In this document: positions 1 through 10,644 of the stretch, piece after piece | Numbering within the stretch: position 1 is the stretch's first letter | How the letters are laid out: the number at the start of each line of letters is the position of its first letter | Origin: Gammaproteobacteria bacterium | GTDB taxonomy: Bacteria > Pseudomonadota > Gammaproteobacteria > UBA1113 | Length of the DNA: 50,016 bases | Direction of reading: 5' to 3' | NCBI GenBank assembly: GCA_021773305.1 | Contig: JAJFKH010000010.1 | Location: 1 to 50,016 of the forward strand | Made by a program: the position numbers and the translations under genes | The notes under the pieces: model-generated | What the model saw: the letters and a program-made list of their open reading frames with translations, nothing else | What the model was told of the DNA's origin: nothing | Databases searched by the model: none

Positions 1-2304
1 ATTTCTGAACGAGAGCGTGTTCAACAACTATTATCCATCATGAATGATTTAATTCAGCTGCTAAATATTAAAAATCCTTCTACCTTTGAACAGGCAGCAA
101 TTCTTGTGGATAGTATGCGTTTAGGTGAAATTCAATTTCATATTACATTGATGCAAAAAAGACAGAATAAACTTGAAGGATTAAAAAAACAGGATAAAAA
201 TGTTAACTATGTTTTGGATGAATTTAATAAAATCCGCGATACCTTAGCCCATCCAGAAATCAATATTAACTTAACTTGTAATGCCTTCATTCAACAACAA
301 TTTTCTCTTCATAAAGAAAAGTTATATGATTTGCTGGCTCCTATGAATAAATCCGAACAAGCAGTTGACAACTATTATGAAGGATTAATCCATGATCTTC
401 TTAATAAAGCCAATAAAAAAATAACGAGGAAAAACCACGCTTCTATATTGAAACAAAAATTCCAATTACTAAAAACACAATATCATGATATTTGCGATAT
501 ATTTGATTGGGCAGAAAGTGAATTGCAGCCTAGATTCTTGACTTTACCCGATAATAAATCTCAGAGTAAGTGGAATAATTATCACGAAGCAAACAGTTCG
601 CTAAGGGATTGTTTTAAAAAAACAAAGAAGGATAAGTTATCAGCAAAGAAAATCGAAAAACTTAACGCTTACCTAGATAAGGTAACCCTAGGTATCTTCC
701 TAATTATTTACTACAGTTATCTTGAAATTGGCATATCTGATATTGAGGCAATTGAAAAAATATTCAGCACATATGGTTGCTGGCTGCAAAAATCATTGGA
801 AGGATTGCATAATAAAAAAGAATATTGCCCTCTGATATATGCTGCTATGAATAGTTTCTCTATTAATCCTGAATTAACCTACCTCATGTTTAAAGTACAA
901 CAAAAAATTTATAAAAGAACAGATGCTAAGCCCAAGAACATTGAGGCCATTTATTTGCTTCATTTATTTGAAAGCATTAGAGAAAATTTCAAATCTAACA
1001 TTTCACATAAGATGGAAATTTCACTAGGTTATTTTTTTGATGTTTTTTATATTGATTTGAATAAAATGCCTATTACACCAGACAACTTATTGCCTGGCCT
1101 TCTAATGGCCAATGTTTCGACAGAAATGTTAAGGATATTTCTTGAGAAATACCCTTTAGATGTTAATAGAATTTTCAAATTGACTCATAATGTAGATCAA
1201 TGTATGAACCTCATCCCATTAAAAGATGGTTCAGAATATACATTTTTCACTTTAATTACGTTTCATATTGAGAAACTTGCTAAAGAAGGAGTGGATCAAA
1301 TAAAATTAATTTTAGATTCTTCGGAATTTGATCCGTCAATAAAACTATACGCTGATTACAGTGAAACTAAGATGATATCGGAAGAAGATATTTTTTCCAG
1401 CTTAAGAATCAGGTTAGACAAGCCTTCTGATTTTTATTGTTACGACCTCCTTCTTCAAATATTATCAGCTCTTTTAACAAAGAAAGAAGATAAAATCGAA
1501 CAGAGTTTTTTACACCAGCACTTGGATGAGTTATTTAAGCTATTTTTACTCGATTCCCATGAAGAAAATTTTCTGAATTATATAAAAAAATCAATAACAA
1601 CCATTTTGTTACATGATGCTTTTCAACCCAATTATTGCTCAGAAGAACAAATGCATATTTTAAAATATGCATTCGTTGAAAGTTTTGAGCTGTATAAAAT
1701 CACGTTGTTATCTTTTTTAAAGAGAGATCCATCAGCTAAGCTATTATTTGAACAACTAACTTTTGAAATACCTGTGTTTTCTGAGATTGATCTAAATCAA
1801 GTTGTTAAATTGGAACAAACAAACGTCAATACAGTAAAAAGAGTTAACAGCATTGCTAAGATAGTTAAAAAAAATCCGGAATTTTTTGTTGCTTATGATA
1901 AGCGTGTGACAGCATATTCTTCGGGTTTAAATTTAAAAACTTCAGCGAGTAAGCATTATCATTTTAATCCTGCTGGAAAGCTTGAAGTCGATGGAGTAAT
2001 TTTGCAACAATTACCACAAAAATTTCATGCTGACTTTAATAAAATGTGTGCTCTTACTGATGAAGTCTATACAATAACTTCTGAATTATTAAAAGTTACT
2101 GAGCAACTTCCAAAAGTAATTGAAAAACAAAAAGGTATAGATTCTAATCCAAAACTACATGAATTATTTACTCAAAAGATTCAAGCTCTAGAGGAAAAAC
2201 AACAGGAGTTACCTAAAAAATTATATTCTATCTTAGCTATGCCAGGGTTTGAACCTGAAGTTCAGCCAACGGAAAAAATAGCTATGATCAATCCATCAAT
2301 CTAA
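1..2304 (+). CDS. Large protein of unknown function (5' end outside window), paralogue of the gene at 31862-34543
   Basis: No known domain is recognised. The first internal ATG is at 40, but the frame is open to base 1 and the 13 residues encoded upstream (ISERERVQQLLSI) match the paralogue (ISECDRIQQLLSI). The gene therefore almost certainly starts outside the window; by comparison about 107 more residues are missing. It is similar to the paralogue along its whole length, for example GEIQF, SLGYFFDVF, FLEKYP and a C-terminal SKHYHF segment followed by a Lys/Glu-rich coiled-coil-like tail. An R-x4-H motif (RDTLAH) lies at bases 235-252, in a helical context resembling HEPN domains. There is no signal peptide in the visible part and no membrane segment. 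The charged, AT-rich, lineage-specific character would fit a secreted effector, but that is speculation. Its 3' end overlaps the convergent gene by 9 bp. Confidence 0.8.
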   Translation: MSERERVQQLLSIMNDLIQLLNIKNPSTFEQAAILVDSMRLGEIQFHITLMQKRQNKLEGLKKQDKNVNYVLDEFNKIRDTLAHPEININLTCNAFIQQQFSLHKEKLYDLLAPMNKSEQAVDNYYEGLIHDLLNKANKKITRKNHASILKQKFQLLKTQYHDICDIFDWAESELQPRFLTLPDNKSQSKWNNYHEANSSLRDCFKKTKKDKLSAKKIEKLNAYLDKVTLGIFLIIYYSYLEIGISDIEAIEKIFSTYGCWLQKSLEGLHNKKEYCPLIYAAMNSFSINPELTYLMFKVQQKIYKRTDAKPKNIEAIYLLHLFESIRENFKSNISHKMEISLGYFFDVFYIDLNKMPITPDNLLPGLLMANVSTEMLRIFLEKYPLDVNRIFKLTHNVDQCMNLIPLKDGSEYTFFTLITFHIEKLAKEGVDQIKLILDSSEFDPSIKLYADYSETKMISEEDIFSSLRIRLDKPSDFYCYDLLLQILSALLTKKEDKIEQSFLHQHLDELFKLFLLDSHEENFLNYIKKSITTILLHDAFQPNYCSEEQMHILKYAFVESFELYKITLLSFLKRDPSAKLLFEQLTFEIPVFSEIDLNQVVKLEQTNVNTVKRVNSIAKIVKKNPEFFVAYDKRVTAYSSGLNLKTSASKHYHFNPAGKLEVDGVILQQLPQKFHADFNKMCALTDEVYTITSELLKVTEQLPKVIEKQKGIDSNPKLHELFTQKIQALEEKQQELPKKLYSILAMPGFEPEVQPTEKIAMINPSI

Positions 2305-2727
2305 AATAGTCAAATAAGCAAATTTTTCTGATGCGCTTACCACAATAGGATGGGGGCTGCTTGTGGTAAAATCAATATTTTCTATTTTGCAAAAATTGGT
2401 GTAATAACTTAATTTTTTGTGTATATCGTAAGAAAATTGAATAGTATCTTCACCTTCTGCTTGGACGATAATCTTGGCTGTTGCGTTGCCTCGGGTACCG
2501 GATCCGGAATAGGTTTGAAAACTGTGCCTACCTTGGGGTAAAATTTCATCGCCAACTTTTATATTTGTTACGGATGTATTGTTTTCTATCTCAATATCTT
2601 TGATTTGAAATATTTTATTAGAATAGTTCACAATTCTAAACTCAAATCCGTCACAAGCGCTTGAGAATGCCGTAGTCATACTAAACAGTAGAGCGCAGAA
2701 AATTGTAAAACGTATCGTCAGTTTCAT
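2296..2727 (-). CDS. Small secreted protein of unknown function
   Basis: This 143-residue protein begins with a clear signal peptide: KLTIR, a hydrophobic stretch (FCALLFSMTTAF), then SSA before a Cys near residue 25. The site lacks the Leu at -3 of a lipobox, so cleavage by signal peptidase I to a periplasmic or secreted protein is more likely than lipidation. A second Cys (NFCKIENID) could form a disulfide with the first. The rest looks like a small beta-rich domain. An AAGGAG ribosome site stands 9 bases before the ATG, which supports the start. It is convergent with the large gene to its left and shares 9 bp with it. I do not recognise the family. Confidence 0.7.
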   Translation of the reverse strand: MKLTIRFTIFCALLFSMTTAFSSACDGFEFRIVNYSNKIFQIKDIEIENNTSVTNIKVGDEILPQGRHSFQTYSGSGTRGNATAKIIVQAEGEDTIQFSYDIHKKLSYYTNFCKIENIDFTTSSPHPIVVSASEKFAYLTILD

Positions 2728-2796
2728 GGGGATATGCTCCTTAGGCTACCTATTGCTAAAATTCTAATACCTGGAGTTGTTTTTGTCAAAATAGCC

Positions 2797-3696
2797 TTAA
2801 GATCTGCTCCGGGTACTAATAATAATGGCACCAATAATACAGGTAACTCCAAGCCATTGTACCCACATCAGACTTTCGCCTAGGAATATCATGGCAATAA
2901 TAATCGTTGATATTGGCATGGTTGCGGTCATTAGGGCGCAATTAGCTCCCGAGACATTTTTGCATCCTTTACTCCAAAAACTAAAAAATAACGCTGATGC
3001 CATACCAATAATAGCAATAACACCCCACTCTTTGAGCTGAATGGCTTGTAGGGTTGATTTATCCGTAGTAGCAATCGCAAGGGGCAGGAGCAATGCCATA
3101 TTAATACAATTTAGAATACAAGATTGTAATGTAATCGGGATTTTTATAGTTCTTAATTTTACAAGAATGTAGTAAGTGGCTTCAGGGAGGAGAGCGATTA
3201 AAATAATAAAATCACCGAATAGGTTATTACTGTTGTCAAAAGGCTTTGCGGCATTAATGACAACCACACCAAGCACTGCAAAAAAAATCGATAAGTACTT
3301 ATTTTTACTTAACTTTTCTTTCAATACAAAATAGCTTAATAGGGCAATGAGGGCAGGTAGGGTACTTGCTATCACACTAGCAACACTTGCGCTGGTATAA
3401 TGTAGCCCCGTGTAAAGAAACACATTGAATAGAAAACCTGCTGTAACACCCTGGAGAAAGAGTAGGATCCAGTCTGTTTGAGAGAGTTCTTTAAGAGATT
3501 TAAGCATTTTTGGTTTTGTAGCGACGGTGACGAGTAGAAAAAAGGTTGCGAAGATAAATCGCATTTCTAATAGTAAAAATACAGGAATTTTATCGATAAT
3601 GGATTTGGATGCCACAATATTCACTGAGACCATGGCTTGAGAGAGGAATAAAAACAGATAACTTAGCAAGATTGTTTTATTTATGCGCGAACTCAT
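2797..3696 (-). CDS. DMT-superfamily transporter, EamA type
   Basis: This 299-residue protein has about ten hydrophobic helices arranged as two EamA repeats, the usual size for drug/metabolite transporters of the inner membrane. The first repeat starts at LLSYLFLFLSQAMVSVNIV and contains the typical ALLSYFVLKEKLSKNKYLSI end. The second repeat ends with IIAMIFLGESLMWVQWLG followed by IIGAIII, the standard EamA closing pattern. Members export amino acids, metabolites or drugs; the substrate cannot be read from the sequence. It is divergent from the thiamine operon. The thiamine riboswitch lies on the other strand, so a role in thiamine transport is not indicated. The family is clear, the substrate unknown. 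Confidence 0.88.
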   Translation of the reverse strand: MSSRINKTILLSYLFLFLSQAMVSVNIVASKSIIDKIPVFLLLEMRFIFATFFLLVTVATKPKMLKSLKELSQTDWILLFLQGVTAGFLFNVFLYTGLHYTSASVASVIASTLPALIALLSYFVLKEKLSKNKYLSIFFAVLGVVVINAAKPFDNSNNLFGDFIILIALLPEATYYILVKLRTIKIPITLQSCILNCINMALLLPLAIATTDKSTLQAIQLKEWGVIAIIGMASALFFSFWSKGCKNVSGANCALMTATMPISTIIIAMIFLGESLMWVQWLGVTCIIGAIIISTRSRS

Positions 3697-3750
3697 TGTG
3701 TCTTTCTCATCTCTCTATCACTCCAGCAACTTGTTCATTATAGCCAATTT

Positions 3751-3776
3751 TTTTAGCTAATACTTTTAGCTAATAC
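3751..3776 (+). repeat. 13-bp perfect tandem duplication
   Basis: TTTTAGCTAATAC occurs twice without a gap (3751-3763 and 3764-3776), immediately upstream of the proposed -35 box of thiC. It may be a simple slippage duplication, or act as an AT-rich upstream promoter element. Confidence 0.7.
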
Positions 3777-3777
3777 A

Positions 3778-3807
3778 TAGACAATCGTACGCTTTCTCAT
3801 ATATGAT
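3778..3807 (+). promoter_or_regulatory. Predicted sigma-70 promoter of the thiamine operon
   Basis: A -35 box TAGACA (3778-3783, 5/6 match) is separated by 18 bp from a -10 box TATGAT (3802-3807, 5/6 match). Transcription would start near 3814, directly at the first base of the TPP aptamer's P1 stem (3815). That agreement makes the call more credible than the boxes alone. Confidence 0.6.
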
Positions 3808-3814
3808 TACCATT

Positions 3815-6886
<3,072 letters not shown>

Positions 6887-6890
<4 letters not shown>

Positions 6891-7087
6891 TAAAAGTAAA
6901 ACTAAATGGTCATTGGATCTCAGTGAAGGCATGCCCGTTGACGGAAGCACTTGAAGAATGGGGTTATCAAAGCGAAACCTTTGCCATAGCCATTAATCAT
7001 GAATTTGTTCCCCAAAGTTGCTATCAAAATCATCAATTGCAAGAAGGTGATGCTCTGGAAATTCTATCGCCTATGCAGGGAGGTTAA
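6887..7087 (+). CDS. thiS: Sulfur carrier protein ThiS
   Basis: ThiS is the ubiquitin-like sulfur carrier. Its C-terminal Gly is adenylated by ThiF and converted to a thiocarboxylate that donates sulfur to the thiazole. From the ATG at 6887 the protein has 66 residues, the family's normal size, and ends in the required Gly-Gly (SPMQGG). The beta-grasp pattern is visible (IKVKLNGHW, FAIAINHEFVP, EGDALEIL). The ATG overlaps the thiO stop as ATGA; a longer frame from a TTG at 6872 is less likely. The codons for its last residues also form the GGGAGG ribosome site of thiG. Confidence 0.93.
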
Positions 7088-7088
7088 G

Positions 7089-7874
7089 ATGTTAACTATT
7101 GGCGATAAAACATTGACAAGTCGTTTGCTATTAGGAACCGCTCAATATCCTTCCCTAGAGGAATTACAGCATGCCGTAACAGCATCTGGCACAGAGATTT
7201 TAACGGTATCACTACGTCGTCAAGCAGCTGCTCAAGAAAAAAGTGAAACATTTTGGCATTACATAAAAAATCTAGGCTGCCATATTTTACCTAATACAGC
7301 GGGTTGTCATCAAGCACAAGAGGCAGTGACTATTGCAAATATGTCTCGGGAAATTTTTCAAACAAACTGGATAAAATTAGAAGTCATTGGCGATGACTAT
7401 AATTTACAACCGGATCCCATTGAACTCTTGACTGCTGCAAAATTGCTCGCTCAAGATGGCTTTGATGTGTTTGCCTATTGCACAGAAGATTTGGTGCTTT
7501 GTAAACGATTACTTGCTTGTGGTGTAAAAGTTTTAATGCCTTGGGGATCGCCTATTGGCTCTGGAAAGGGCTTAGTGAACCCCTATGGATTGCAAATATT
7601 AAGAGAGCGTATTTCCGATGCTATTCTTTTTGTGGATGCAGGCATTGGATTACCATCTCATGCGGCCCAAGCAATGGAAATGGGGTATGATGGAGTTTTA
7701 TTAAATAGTGCCGTAGCTTATGCAGATTCTCCGCGTCTTATGGCAGAAGCCTTTAAATATAGTGTGATGAGTGGTCGCTTAGCCTTTGAAGCAGGGAAAA
7801 TGCCGGTAAGAGAATTTGCAAAGCCGAGCACGCCAACCATTGATCAACCTTTTTGGTCAGAGAACCTCGGATGA
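7089..7874 (+). CDS. thiG: Thiazole synthase ThiG
   Basis: ThiG condenses deoxyxylulose 5-phosphate, dehydroglycine and the ThiS thiocarboxylate to thiazole phosphate. The (beta/alpha)8 protein has 261 residues from the ATG at 7089. Key blocks are LLLGTAQYPS at the N-terminus, the WIKLEVIGDD segment carrying the Schiff-base Lys, VLMPWGSPIGSGKGL (phosphate and substrate loop), DAGIG and DGVLLNSAVAYA. The start was chosen because GGGAGG lies 5 bases upstream and only one base separates it from the thiS stop; the open frame extends upstream to 6999 through thiS in another frame, which is not meaningful. The stop overlaps thiE (ATGA). Confidence 0.95.
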   Translation: MLTIGDKTLTSRLLLGTAQYPSLEELQHAVTASGTEILTVSLRRQAAAQEKSETFWHYIKNLGCHILPNTAGCHQAQEAVTIANMSREIFQTNWIKLEVIGDDYNLQPDPIELLTAAKLLAQDGFDVFAYCTEDLVLCKRLLACGVKVLMPWGSPIGSGKGLVNPYGLQILRERISDAILFVDAGIGLPSHAAQAMEMGYDGVLLNSAVAYADSPRLMAEAFKYSVMSGRLAFEAGKMPVREFAKPSTPTIDQPFWSENLG

Positions 7875-8518
7875 ATATGAATTTTCCAAGCTGTGGGGAT
7901 CAATCTATTGGTATTTATCCTATTATTAACTCTGTTGCTTGGATGGAGCGATTATTACCTCTTGGAATTAACAGTATTCAATTGAGAATAAAAGACAAGC
8001 CCTTGGGTTTTGTTGAACAGCAAATTCAAGAGGCAACGCTGTTAGCGAAAAAATACCATGCAAGACTTTTTGTTAACGATTATTGGCAATTAGCGATTAA
8101 ATACGATACTTATGGCGTACACCTTGGCCAAGAAGACTTAGCGTTTGCAGATTGTGAGGCAATGGCGAAAGCTAACTTGCGCTTAGGGATCAGTAGCCAT
8201 TCTCAAGAAGAGATGGAAAAAGCACTGCATGTTAAACCAAGCTATGTGGCTTTTGGCCCCATTTATAACACAGATTCAAAGCAAATTGCCTTTGCCCCAA
8301 AGGGAATAGAGCAGTTGCGTTATTATAAACAATCTATTAAATTTCCTTTAGTTGCTATTGGTGGAATAACCTTAGAACGATTGAGTCAAGTACTCACAAC
8401 CGGCGTAGATGGTATCGCTATGATAGCTTCTATCGCAGAAGCTGAAAATCCAGAGTTGGCCACAAAAACTATGCTAGAAATTTTTGAAAATCATACTATC
8501 GAAGGCGGCAAACTATGA
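7871..8518 (+). CDS. thiE: Thiamine-phosphate synthase ThiE
   Basis: ThiE joins hydroxymethylpyrimidine diphosphate and thiazole phosphate to thiamine monophosphate. The 215-residue TIM-barrel protein shows the family blocks SIQLRIKDK, FVNDYWQLAIKY, GVHLGQEDL, LGISSHSQEE, YVAFGPIYNTDSK and LVAIGGI. The start is the ATG at 7871 inside the ATGA overlap with thiG; a second ATG follows two codons later. The protein is a single-domain ThiE and carries no ThiD kinase domain, so the pyrimidine kinase must be encoded elsewhere. It overlaps thiF by four bases. Confidence 0.94.
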   Translation: MNMNFPSCGDQSIGIYPIINSVAWMERLLPLGINSIQLRIKDKPLGFVEQQIQEATLLAKKYHARLFVNDYWQLAIKYDTYGVHLGQEDLAFADCEAMAKANLRLGISSHSQEEMEKALHVKPSYVAFGPIYNTDSKQIAFAPKGIEQLRYYKQSIKFPLVAIGGITLERLSQVLTTGVDGIAMIASIAEAENPELATKTMLEIFENHTIEGGKL

Positions 8519-9579
8519 CAGAACTCTATTCCCGCTATCAACGGCACCTATCGCTCCCTGCTTTTGACAAAACCCACCAAGATAAATTACACCAAGCAAA
8601 AATTTTATGCGTGGGGCTTGGCGGGCTAGGTTGCCCCGCCTTATTGTATTTGGCTGGAGCAGGGATTGGTATGATTGGTATTATGGATGATGACCTTGTA
8701 GATTTAAGCAACTTACAACGGCAAATTATTTATCGAGAAAATGATATTGGAAAGAAAAAAGTCGATGTTGTTAGGAAAAATTTAGCCTCATATAATTCAG
8801 AAGTCAATATCATCCCCTATGATGAAAAACTTAACGCAAACAACGCATTATCTATTCTAAGGGAGTATGATATAATCATCGATGGTAGCGATAACTTTGC
8901 TACTCGATATATATTAAGTGATGCAACTTTTCAATTGAAAAAGCCTCTTGTTTGTGCGAGTGTTTTTCAATTTTCAGGTCAATGTATGGTATTTTCAGGG
9001 CAAGCAGGGCCTTGTTATCGATGCATTTTCCCGTCAATGCCTACAGGATTAAATTGCAGTGAAGCGGGTGTGTTAGGGGTTGTACCTGGTTTGATGGGGG
9101 TCATCCAAGCCAATGAAGTTATAAAACTAATTACCCAAATAGGAAAGTCTCTTATGAACCAAATGCTAGTGCTCAATGCACTGTCCATGGAGGTTCAAAA
9201 AATACAGTTAATATCAGATCCGGAGTGTATTATGTGTTCTAAAAAAACATCGTTTAATCAATTACATAAAAACATTGAAAATATTCAATGTGAAACATTT
9301 ATCCAAATGAAAAAAGATGATAAGCCATTTTTTCTATTGGATGTTCGAACCCTCGAAGAATACGCGGATTACAATATCGGTGGCCTTAATATTCCTCTTG
9401 CTGAATTAGACACTCGGCACGATGAAATCAAGACAGAATATGATATTATCGTCTGTTGTGCAGCAGGTGGTAGAAGTCTTGTGGCATGTGAACTATTAAT
9501 AAATTCGGGTATTACAAACGTAAAAAACCTCGTCGGTGGTTTAAATGCTTATCGAGAGGAAGAGTCAAATGCTTTATAA
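8515..9579 (+). CDS. thiF: ThiS adenylyltransferase ThiF with C-terminal rhodanese domain
   Basis: The N-terminal ~240 residues are an E1-like adenylyltransferase. They have the ATP-binding loop GLGGLGCPALLYLAGAG, the Asp/Asn-rich DLVDLSNLQRQ, and two zinc-binding Cys pairs (CYRCIFP and CIMC). About residues 260-354 form a rhodanese domain (FLLDVRTLEEYADYNIGG and the active-site loop CCAAGGRS, with Cys as likely persulfide carrier). The enzyme activates the C-terminal Gly of ThiS; the attached rhodanese could deliver the sulfur directly. MoeB/ThiF fusions of this kind also serve molybdopterin synthesis, so dual use cannot be excluded, but the operon position favours thiamine. It is the last gene of the thi operon. 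Confidence 0.9.
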   Translation: MTELYSRYQRHLSLPAFDKTHQDKLHQAKILCVGLGGLGCPALLYLAGAGIGMIGIMDDDLVDLSNLQRQIIYRENDIGKKKVDVVRKNLASYNSEVNIIPYDEKLNANNALSILREYDIIIDGSDNFATRYILSDATFQLKKPLVCASVFQFSGQCMVFSGQAGPCYRCIFPSMPTGLNCSEAGVLGVVPGLMGVIQANEVIKLITQIGKSLMNQMLVLNALSMEVQKIQLISDPECIMCSKKTSFNQLHKNIENIQCETFIQMKKDDKPFFLLDVRTLEEYADYNIGGLNIPLAELDTRHDEIKTEYDIIVCCAAGGRSLVACELLINSGITNVKNLVGGLNAYREEESNAL

Positions 9580-9633
9580 GAATAAAGCAAAGCTGATTTC
9601 AAAATGCTGATCTCCTTACGTATCGCGATTTAT

Positions 9634-9683
9634 TCCTGAGGGTTCGACGTGAATTTCCCAGCTCATCTAAGTTTTCCTGGATT
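9634..9683 (+). repeat. Dispersed ~50-bp repeat, copy A
   Basis: This segment runs from TCCTGAGGGTTC through GAATTTCCC and GCTCATCTAAG to TTTCCTGGATT. It matches the segment at 31675-31724 at most positions and, in its first half, 49036-49066. It lies between thiF and aguB, in a 186-bp gap with no other feature that I can support. Nothing shows that it is translated. It may be a remnant of a mobile element or a lineage-specific intergenic repeat. Confidence 0.6.
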
Positions 9684-9765
9684 ATTACAACATACAATTT
9701 TTGTTCATGAAGAAAATTTCTTTCCCCTCGGAAAATTTTCACCATAAATTAACATTAGGAGCCCC

Positions 9766-10644
9766 TTACTCATTAAATCGATTTAGCAGCCCTTGATAGG
9801 CATCGATGCGCCTGTCACGAAAAAACGGCCAAATTTGTCGAACTAATTCACTTTTTTGAAGATCAATATTGGCAGCAACAACACCTTCAAAATCGCTGTC
9901 AGTATTATTTGCAATTATTTCACCTTGAGGGCCTGCAATGAAACTGTTTCCCCAAAATTCAATCCCTGTGGTTTTATTGGTTGGATCTTCTTCAAATCCA
10001 GTTCTATTACAAGCGATCACAGGGATCCCATTTGCAATAGCATGGCTTTGTTGGATGATTGACCAAGAATCTAATTGACGCTTTTTTTCATCTATTGGAT
10101 CCGCAGGGTTCCAACCGATTGCTGTGGGATAAATCAGCATATCTGCACCGGCTAAAGCCATTAGCCGAGCTGCTTCGGGAAACCATTGATCCCAACAGAC
10201 TAATACACCAAGACTTCCAAAGCGAGTTTTTATCGGAGAAAATCCTAAGTCACCGGGCGTGAAATAAAATTTTTCTTGGAAAGCAGGATCATCAGGAATA
10301 TGCATTTTTCGATACATACCAACAGGCTCTTCTTTACCATCAAAAACTACCGCTGTATTATGATAAATACCCGCAGCCCGTCTTTCAAAAACAGATCCCA
10401 CAATGACAATATTGTATTTTTTTGCAAGCTTTCCTAAAAACTGAGTTGTTTCTCCTGGGATAGATTCTGCTGCTTGAAAATTTTCAACAGCTTCCGTTTG
10501 GCAGAAATAAAGTGTGCTATGTAACTCTTGCAATACAATAAGATCCGCTCCATCTTTGGCTGCCTGGTGGATAAATCCTTCTGTTTTTTTAAAATTAGCT
10601 GCTTTATCGTGACTACAAGATTGTTGAATAAGACTCACTTTCAT
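9766..10644 (-). CDS. aguB: N-carbamoylputrescine amidase AguB
   Basis: This nitrilase-superfamily enzyme hydrolyses N-carbamoylputrescine to putrescine, CO2 and ammonia. The catalytic triad is visible: Glu in LIVLQELHS, Lys in YRKMHIPDD and Cys in LVCWDQWFPEAARL. The block CNRTGFE and the C-terminal WPFFRDRRIDAY are typical of AguB. From the ATG at 10644 the protein has 292 residues, the normal length; this ATG overlaps the aguA stop (ATGA), so it is preferred to the in-frame ATG at 10683. It is the last gene of the long minus-strand array and follows its pathway partner aguA. No polyamine regulator is visible nearby. Confidence 0.94.
   Translation of the reverse strand: MKVSLIQQSCSHDKAANFKKTEGFIHQAAKDGADLIVLQELHSTLYFCQTEAVENFQAAESIPGETTQFLGKLAKKYNIVIVGSVFERRAAGIYHNTAVVFDGKEEPVGMYRKMHIPDDPAFQEKFYFTPGDLGFSPIKTRFGSLGVLVCWDQWFPEAARLMALAGADMLIYPTAIGWNPADPIDEKKRQLDSWSIIQQSHAIANGIPVIACNRTGFEEDPTNKTTGIEFWGNSFIAGPQGEIIANNTDSDFEGVVAANIDLQKSELVRQIWPFFRDRRIDAYQGLLNRFNE

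Noticed and set aside
9712-9740. GAAAATTTC / GAAAATTTTC inverted repeat before aguB's end, considered as a terminator
   Set aside because: The stem is made of A-T pairs only and has no T run in a useful direction.
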